From Maea johnstoni (lineage: Eukaryota; Annelida; Polychaeta; Spionida; Magelonidae), in the NCBI GenBank assembly GCA_963942565.1, contig OZ012690.1:35123904-35187903 (forward strand): a DNA stretch of 64,000 nt, given 5' to 3'. The position numbers and the translations under genes are program-made. The notes beneath the pieces were generated by a model. The model ran no database searches. It saw only the letters and a list, made by a program, of their open reading frames with translations, and had not been told where the DNA came from. Shown piece after piece: positions 59,372 to 64,000 of this stretch; position 1 is the stretch's first letter, and each line of letters begins with the position of its first letter.

Positions 59372-59529
59372 TTAACCCTTATGCTGCTGGTGGCTGATTT
59401 GGCCAATACAAAATGATGCAAAAAACCTGAAATATGGCTGAAACCCTGGCACATAGGTACTCATCTGAGAGTAAAAATATTTGCGTCCTTGAGCTTTGAC
59501 GAAAGTAGCCTCAGCATTAGAAGGATTAA
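59372..59529 (+). mobile_element. TTAA-flanked MITE (family T), right half of an inverted pair, internally deleted
   Basis: Forward copy with TTAA at both ends, TTAACCCTTATGCTGCTGG at its start and AGCATTAGAAGGATTAA at its end; about 45 bases of the centre are missing. Only 12 bases separate it from the reversed copy, making a large imperfect palindrome. Found only in unit E. Confidence 0.8.
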
Positions 59530-60024
59530 GTAGATCACAATGTCCTGATACCATATTTACTGCTGTGAGTTGACAGGGTTGAAATGAAGGGAATTAAATT
59601 GAATTCCTTGCTAACCTTTTCATGCCTTTAGTATCCAAAATAGCCTGGCTGTTTCAGAGATCATCAGAAAACAACCAATAACATTCCTAAAAGTCAATTT
59701 ATTTCTTTTCGTTTAATTTTGAAGCTATTTTTATTAGTATCATACATTCATATGATACTCCTCAAGGACTGGAAATTGTTGTCGTGATTTGTAATACTTT
59801 TTACTATAACTTTAGAATTGAAATTGATTTCACTAAATATTTAAAGGAAACAAAACATGAGCACCCATTCACCCTCCCTGCAACCACTTTCCCCTGTCTG
59901 AGTCAGGTGGAATTAAGGTACTTACACTAATCAACTTTACTGTTTGCTTAGCTCCTAAACACCCCTGAGCAACCATCTCTGTCACGGTCTAGTCAGCTAC
60001 ACTGGTTTAATTACTACCCTCATA

Positions 60025-60250
60025 ATTAACCTAAACACCCCAGGGCAGGGTTTTCTCTGAGGGTCAAGTCTGGAAACACCCCTTCCAGCTATACACACCT
60101 CTATACTGGAAGTCATTGCCTTTTGAGTCTTGCAGACATGCACTAATTAACAACTCTTGTTTTACTGGCCTCATCATTGACCTAAACACTCCAGGGAGGA
60201 CATTTCTCTGAAGGGTCTATACACTAAAAACAACACTAATAGCTAATACC
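60025..60250 (+). repeat. Roughly 140-bp minisatellite, two copies (unit E)
   Basis: One full and one altered unit, with CCTAAACACCCCAGGGCAGG and CCTAAACACTCCAGGGAGG. Confidence 0.75.
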
Positions 60251-60321
60251 TCTATAGTGGAGGAATACCTATTGTAGTCCAACGCAGTTCCATGCATAGG
60301 GGGTTTGAGGGGTTCAACACC

Positions 60322-60350
60322 CCCCACCCCCCCCCCCCCCCCCCCCCCCT
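60322..60350 (+). repeat. Poly-C run, about 24 C after CACCCCCCACC
   Basis: Units A and D have ACCCCCCACCC(C) at the matching position (about 20616, 49497), so the tract has expanded here. Confidence 0.85.
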
Positions 60351-61342
60351 TACAATTCTAAATGTCAATTTTCTTGCTATGAGTTGCCATTTTTGCTTAC
60401 TTTTGCCTAAAAATCAATGAGGTACATCTATCATTCCGATAAAAGGACCCCACTTATACACAAAGTACCCCCTACATAGAAATCCTGGATCCTCCCCTGC
60501 AAGGTACTTGTACTATAGTGTTTACCTAGTCTAATTATTACCTTAAACACCCCAAGGCACAAACCAAATAATCCTATTGTATGACAATTCCTAGTATTGT
60601 TCCTAGAAGTACCTCCCAAGTTGTTCAAAAACAATGGCCACTGGACTCTTCCTTTCATTGGTAAAATACAGGGAAAACACTCTTTAAGCAAGTGTGGTGA
60701 AAAGACCTTTTAGGCTCAGTTCATGTAATTCTCCTGTCACTTTGTGCTGGCTCTGAAGGGTTTGTAAGACATCCCTGGGAACAACAATCAACAATTATCT
60801 CTGTTTTTGTTTGTGTTTTGATTTAGGGTCTTAACTCATCATGCCCAGAGTTCTCTTTGAAGGGGTGCCTCGATGGTAAAATACTTTAATACTTAAATTG
60901 ACAAGATGTTTAAAGGACAACATTATTTGAATGTTAATGAACATTTCTCCTTTAAGTAGTCATTGTACGGGAAAAAAGCAGAAAAAGCGATTTTTCATTT
61001 ATCCCTTTCATCTCTGCAGCCACCAAAAAAATTGTGTGACCCTCTTACATCTGGACTGCATATAGTGGTCTGACAAGCCTGAACTTAAAAATTTGAGTAA
61101 AATTTAATGAATATTTTTCTGAATGTTTTGTTATTTTTTGAGATGTTGTCATAATTTATTATGTTGGATCAACTATTCATTCTAGATGTGAATGGTTTAT
61201 AGAGAGCAGCATACTTTTTGAAAGGTACTTGGCTTGTATGAAAAGTGGATTTCAGTTTAAAGTTACCATACAGAATTTTAGAAACTTAACTTTTCAAAAA
61301 AAAAATAATTTCATAATAAGTCAAATGTAAAGGAATCATCAG

Positions 61343-61401
61343 TACAAATCTCTTTTTTTGTAAAAAAGAGATTTGTACAAGAGATTTGTACAAATCTCTT
61401 T
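61343..61401. repeat. Nested palindromes of GTACAAATCTCTT, unit E only
   Basis: GTACAAATCTCTT and its inverse AAGAGATTTGTAC alternate three to four times, forming overlapping hairpins just past the second 3' end signal of copy 5. The other units carry one such motif at most (ACAAATCTCTC near 28879). Confidence 0.8.
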
Positions 61402-61416
61402 CTTGAGAATCTGGTT

Positions 61417-61434
61417 GGTATACTGAAAGGAACC
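61417..61434 (-). terminator. Second histone-type hairpin, copy 5 (strongly decayed)
   Basis: Minus strand GGTTCCTTTCAGTATACC no longer pairs fully, but CTCAAGAAAGAGATT follows, containing CAAGAAAGA, the textbook HDE. 164 nt past the main hairpin. Confidence 0.5.
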
Positions 61435-61575
61435 TTTGTTACAAGCACTGTACTTACTTTGTAAGGTAAATTCAAACAGCAATTTTCTCAGAAATCATCT
61501 ACATTTTTAAAACTATTTGATACATTTTGAAAAAGTATTGTTTGGATAACAAGGAACAACTATCATTAGGCATAA

Positions 61576-61613
61576 TCTCTTTCTGGAGTATGTGGCTGGT
61601 CCTTACAAGGACC
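61576..61613 (-). terminator. Histone-type 3' end, copy 5 with a changed loop (hairpin 61598-61613, HDE 61576-61586)
   Basis: Stem GGTCCT/AGGACC and CCAGAAAGAGA are kept, but the loop is TGTA where the others have TATC. G at loop position two departs from the usual UHUH pattern. Confidence 0.82.
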
Positions 61614-61671
61614 CTTTGATACAATCAGTGGATCATGTGACCAGCCAGCAGTGCTAGGTCTGGCAATGAGG

Positions 61672-62067
61672 CTATCTGCGGTAGTTGTAGGACTGGGCAA
61701 GCTCATGGATGCTATTAAGAGATTTCTGTATCTCTATCATCTCGTCAGCTTTCTGGTTGAGACTCTCTGCGTACTCATTGCGTTGATTCTCCATGACAGA
61801 CAGACCCATGTGCATCTCGTAGCAGGACTTGCGGCGCTCATGTTTGGAGTGATCATGGCTGCTTCTGATCTTCTCAATGTGTTGGTCAATCTTGAGAATC
61901 TGCTTGCAGTACTGGACAAGACGTTGTCTTCCAAGATGGAGGCGACCACAGGCTGCAGTGGGCTTGGCACGACCAGGGGTGCGGATTCTTGTGGACTTGT
62001 GGCGTTTGAGACTAGGTGTTCTGACTCTGGATAAGACACCATCTAGGTTACTCTGGCTGCTGCTCAT
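61672..62067 (-). CDS. 131-residue histone-type-processed protein, copy 5
   Basis: Intact from the ATG at 62067. Relative to copy 1: T26, D108, M110, and H121 in place of Asn; one silent change at Ile60. With copy 3 it shares M110, suggesting a closer link or conversion between those two. Confidence 0.82.
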   Translation of the reverse strand: MSSSQSNLDGVLSRVRTPSLKRHKSTRIRTPGRAKPTAACGRLHLGRQRLVQYCKQILKIDQHIEKIRSSHDHSKHERRKSCYEMHMGLSVMENQRNEYAESLNQKADEMIEIQKSLNSIHELAQSYNYRR

Positions 62068-62134
62068 GATGGCGCTGCTGTAGAGAAGTTGGCACAAAGG
62101 TGAAGAGATGTTGCTGGCTTGAAGGCTTCAGTGA

Positions 62135-62223
62135 CTGAATGGGTTATCATCAGATCCTCAGCCAGTATTTATACCATCCCAGCACCCAGAGCTGTCACCC
62201 CTTCTTAGACAATCAACCAATCA
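62135..62223 (-). promoter_or_regulatory. Core promoter of copy 5
   Basis: Inverted CCAAT at 62217-62223, TATAAATA at 62166-62173, CCATTCAG at 62135-62142 (one extra G upstream of the cap motif). Confidence 0.84.
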
Positions 62224-62693
62224 GGAGCCAGCATGTCAGGCAGCTCCCTCAAATGGATTAAGAGGGTCTAATTGCTTCCACCACTCTATAAGTGGCGTGG
62301 CAGCTTCCTGAGGTACTTATCTCAGACTGATTGCTGTCAGTTGTCAGTCAGAAACCACACCACGCCTGCTACTGCGTGTTAGGGGTGTGGCTTCAGCTGT
62401 CAATCAAAGTGCAATTATAATACTTACTTGAGGAAATGTATGATAAGACTGGCAGATTCACTAAAAGCTGGCTTTTAGTGTAATTTGTCTTGTCTTGTTT
62501 GTGTTCATTCTTGATATGGAATATGAAAACACTCAATTCAACTTTGTAATGTGGGACAAGGTTCAATTTTGTGTAATTGTTTTTAGCTTATATATTCACC
62601 ATTTGGTATCTATAGGATGGGTCCAGGATACTTGACTTAGGCCATAATAGGTTACTCCCCAATGATATGACTGCTCAAAAACCATACCAGAGA

Positions 62694-62818
<125 letters not shown>

Positions 62819-63947
62819 GTGCTTTATCTTTGCTTGTATCATGTGTATGTATATAGCAATAGGGTATAGATTTATAGTATCATATAAGGAATATAAACTG
62901 CTTTATCAATCAATCAGTACCAATCTGACAGCTCTTCATATCAATCGAGTCTACCAATCTGACAGCTCTTCATAGAATATAAGTACAAATAGTATGTACA
63001 TGCCATATAACCTTTACACCTTGTTAATATCATACCATGAAATGGACAATATCATTACTGCATATTAGATTTTCTTATCATACAATTGCTTAATCGAGTT
63101 GCATGACATGACTTTTATCTATTTAATCAATCTGAGTGATAATGAAATGTAAGACTTAATGTTGATGCTTTTTCTTTGATTGTTTTTTATGCTTTTGCAG
63201 TTATCGGTTAACTGGTGGCAAACCTATGAATAGTTGTTGGACCCTGATAGGCTTTTTGAATAGTTATCATAATCACAAGAGATTACATGTACGGCTATTT
63301 ATCAATAATGTCCATAAAAAATAAGATTTCTGATTGATAAACACACGATATGTAATAAAGTACATCTCTTACATATTTAGGGTTAATTACCAATTTTTTA
63401 AATCAGGGTATACATTATATGAAATGGGCCCACTGTAATACAGCCAAATGCACCTGTTGGAATAAACAGATAACAGGTATGATCTATCAACAAGTTGAGC
63501 ACAGGTAAACAGCAAATACATTTATCCTGCAACAATATTTGATTACATCAGTGATTGGTTGACTAAGAAAATCAACCTGTAAATTCTCTTGATAATTTAT
63601 TTCACTAAACCATTGAGTTCTTGATAGTTTTGTTATTGTTTGCTGGTAAAAACACCCTGCTAACAAATCAGGTAAAGTGCTTTCCAATTAACAGGTTAGT
63701 TTATTCAGAGGTGGGAAGGTGAGAATATTAATTGCCATAATCACTAATCAGTACCCCCATTTTGTTCAGGATTAATGTAGATTAATGGCAATCAATTTCA
63801 ATACTGTCATTGCTGTTTGATTTTAGCAATCTAGAGCAGTAAGAATTCTTGATTCTTGAATGAATTTATTGTATATAAATAAATTAGTTCTTGTCTTATC
63901 TGGAATATTTATAGCAAGTTTTTAATAATATATCATTTGTCCAGTGT

Positions 63948-63969
63948 ATTACACTATATATATATATGT

Positions 63970-64000
<31 letters not shown>
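63948..64000 (+). repeat. AT-rich TA microsatellite at the right edge
   Basis: Alternating TA, cut off by the window end. Confidence 0.9.

Noticed and set aside
61672-62067. Calling the 131-residue protein a histone H1 or protamine-like protein because of its gene signals
   Set aside because: No winged helix, no Lys-Pro-Ala tail and no Arg cluster; only the expression signals are histone-like.

Overview
The window is eukaryotic, animal and probably molluscan (inference). GT-AG introns split a typical animal gene, the DNA is AT-rich, about a dozen families of short non-autonomous transposons are present, and a 200-base run of N marks a scaffold gap. There is no bacterial or viral genome structure and no retroviral or Polinton-like element that I could recognise.

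Positions 416-16270 (+ strand) hold one complete 14-exon gene for GCNA (germ cell nuclear antigen / ACRC), 1410 residues by my exon joins. It has a long acidic disordered region with SUMO-interaction-like repeats, an SprT metalloprotease domain with an HELCH motif, a four-cysteine zinc ribbon and an HMG-like C-terminus. All 13 junctions keep frame. Its introns are full of transposons: hAT-type MITEs with 8-bp target duplications, TTAA-flanked MITEs, and in intron 11 an unusual 2.16-kb element. That element has terminal inverted repeats, a 9-bp target duplication, 14 copies of a 21-bp palindrome near its ends, and one unrecognised ORF of about 246 codons.

From 16501 to the right edge lies a tandem array of large (7-11 kb) duplicated units. 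Each carries one intronless minus-strand gene for the same 131-residue protein, five copies in all. The protein is not a histone that I recognise: it has a basic N-terminus with two TP sites and a helical, probably coiled-coil C-terminus. Every copy nevertheless has the full layout of a replication-dependent histone gene: an inverted CCAAT box, TATAAATA, a CATTC-type cap site about 32 nt downstream, a short 5'UTR, no intron, and about 58 nt after the stop a 16-nt hairpin GGTCCT-loop-AGGACC followed 11 nt later by CCAGAAAGAGA, a U7-type histone downstream element. A second, partly decayed hairpin/HDE lies about 180-200 nt further downstream in all five units. This array is the best candidate here for an undescribed system.

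Between the five genes I see no other protein gene. That space holds tRNA-derived SINEs in both orientations, many copies of a roughly 200-bp TTAA-bounded MITE, two TA-flanked mariner-type elements, other TIR elements, a roughly 140-bp minisatellite whose copy number differs between units, microsatellites and long G or C runs.
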